The position numbers and the translations under genes were made by a program. This document shows positions 63,196-64,000 of a DNA stretch of 64,000 bases, piece after piece. The stretch's first letter is position 1; every line of letters begins with the position of its first letter. Below the pieces are notes generated by a model. The model had not been told where the DNA came from, made no database searches, and worked only from the letters and a program-made list of their open reading frames with translations. The DNA comes from Syntrophorhabdus sp. (lineage in GTDB: Bacteria > Desulfobacterota > BSN033 > UBA1163). The stretch is from positions 7,117-71,116 of the forward strand of contig DYHU01000001.1 of the NCBI GenBank assembly GCA_020724025.1, in the 5' to 3' direction.

Positions 63196-64000
63196 ATGAA
63201 ACTGACGCTTGGGAAAAAGATCTTTTTTGGTTTTGGATTAGGGGTGGGAGCTTTGGCGCTTGTGAGCCTATTGGCCTATTTGGGGGCTGGGAAGATTCTC
63301 AATACTTCCAAAGTGGTGATGCAGGGCAAAGAGATGGATCGGATATTGACTCAGTCGGAGGTGGATCACCTGATCTGGGGCCGCAAGGTGGTCAATGCGG
63401 TGGTTGATCCAGAGGCGAAGAAGATTGAAGTCCAGTTTGACGGGCACAAATGCAATTTTGGGAAGTGGCTCCATGGGGAAGGGCGGAAGGATGCGGAGAA
63501 GATAGCTCCATACCTGGCCCAGCCTTTAAGGGGTATGGAAGATCCTCATTTGAAGCTTCACGAGTCGGCACAGAAACTCAACGAGATGATGGAGAAGGGG
63601 GACAAGAAGGGGGCCTTAGCCTTTTACCTTCAGACAACAAGGCCGATCATCAGGCAACTGGTGGATACCTTTGACCAGATGCGGGAAGAAGTTAAGAAGC
63701 ATGTCGTCAGTGACGAGGTGCTGGTCAAATCGACTCACAATCATCAACTAACGATGGGGGCATTGGGTCTAATCTTTGCCTTGGCCTTGGTCGTGGTGGC
63801 TTTTCTCCTCGGTCGAAACATTATTTCTTTGCTCAAGAGGATCATCACAGGATTGCAGGATGCATCGGAGCAGACGGCTTCGGCCTCCTCTCAGGTTTCT
63901 TCGGCCAGCCAGTCTTTGGCTGAAGGTGCCTCTGAGCAGGCCGCAGGGATTGAGGAGACTTCCTCTTCGATAGAGGAGATGTCTTCCATGACCAAACAGA
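63196..64000 (+). CDS. Methyl-accepting chemotaxis protein with CZB domain, partial
   Basis: The gene runs off the right edge; 268 residues are visible. TM1 is at about residues 9-30 and TM2 at about 198-220. Between them is a helical region carrying the CZB zinc-binding pattern: H58 (DHLIWGRKV), then H84 and C86 (HKCNFGKWL). The start of the signalling domain is visible after TM2 (SQVSSASQSLAEGASEQAAG), with HAMP-like linker sequence between. CZB domains bind zinc and can sense hypochlorous acid. The GGGGGGAGGATAGGAAG leader supplies the ribosome site. Confidence 0.92.
   Translation, partial: MKLTLGKKIFFGFGLGVGALALVSLLAYLGAGKILNTSKVVMQGKEMDRILTQSEVDHLIWGRKVVNAVVDPEAKKIEVQFDGHKCNFGKWLHGEGRKDAEKIAPYLAQPLRGMEDPHLKLHESAQKLNEMMEKGDKKGALAFYLQTTRPIIRQLVDTFDQMREEVKKHVVSDEVLVKSTHNHQLTMGALGLIFALALVVVAFLLGRNIISLLKRIITGLQDASEQTASASSQVSSASQSLAEGASEQAAGIEETSSSIEEMSSMTKQ

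Overview
The window is a chromosomal motility and chemotaxis cluster from a Gram-negative bacterium. It has periplasmic P-ring and L-ring genes (flgI, and flgH with a lipobox), the polar-flagellum pair flhF/flhG, sigma-28 with anti-sigma FlgM, sigma-54-type promoters and CsrA/FliW. This mix, the many soluble PAS/GAF hybrid histidine kinases and the abundant intergenic hairpin repeats suggest a deltaproteobacterium (Desulfobacterota-like). That placement is inference; there is no rRNA or other marker in the window.

Layout. 0-10.5 kb: export apparatus and regulators (fliP end, fliQ, fliR, flhB, flhA, flhF, flhG, fliA, cheY, two unnamed proteins, a FliK-like protein, an FlhB-tail paralogue). 10.6-19.3 kb: rod, rings and hook-associated proteins behind a sigma-54 promoter (flgF, flgG, flgA, flgH, flgI, rod-binding protein, flgN, flgK, flgL), ending in csrA and fliW. 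19.4-20.7 kb: a divergent pair, flgM plus an unnamed gene on the minus strand from a sigma-28 promoter, and a MerR-like regulator on the plus strand from a sigma-54 promoter. 20.8-34.5 kb: an accessory island just before flagellin (sugar epimerase, radical SAM enzyme, SGNH hydrolase, formyltransferase, a single 2,714-residue protein combining three GT2 domains, two radical SAM domains, two GT9-like domains and TPRs, and a GT2-TPR protein). I read it as a flagellin glycosylation island; it is the most unusual part of the window. 34.9-39.7 kb: fliC, flaG, fliD, fliS and a FliT-like chaperone. 39.9-44.1 kb: a response regulator, a histidine kinase, and motB, motA, flbD on the minus strand. 44.8-64 kb: cheA, an alpha-glucan phosphorylase, EAL/HDOD and HDOD proteins, several hybrid kinases (one broken), an Hpt protein, a small cysteine protein, a small HTH protein, cheW and a partial chemoreceptor with a CZB zinc-binding motif.

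Regulation readable in the DNA: sigma-54 sites before flgF and the MerR-like gene; five sigma-28-like sites (flgM operon, fliC, cheA, the 56.2 kb gene, the 62.0 kb gene); and a fliC leader in which a hairpin loop and the ribosome binding site both carry GGA, the expected layout for CsrA repression relieved by FliW. FliA, FlgM, CsrA and FliW are all encoded here, so the late-gene checkpoint appears complete.

The intergenic spaces are full of short palindromic or MITE-like elements of at least eight kinds, several present in two to four copies. One kind sits at the end of one coding region and at the breakpoint of a degraded hybrid kinase. No tRNA, rRNA, CRISPR, transposase or phage gene was seen.
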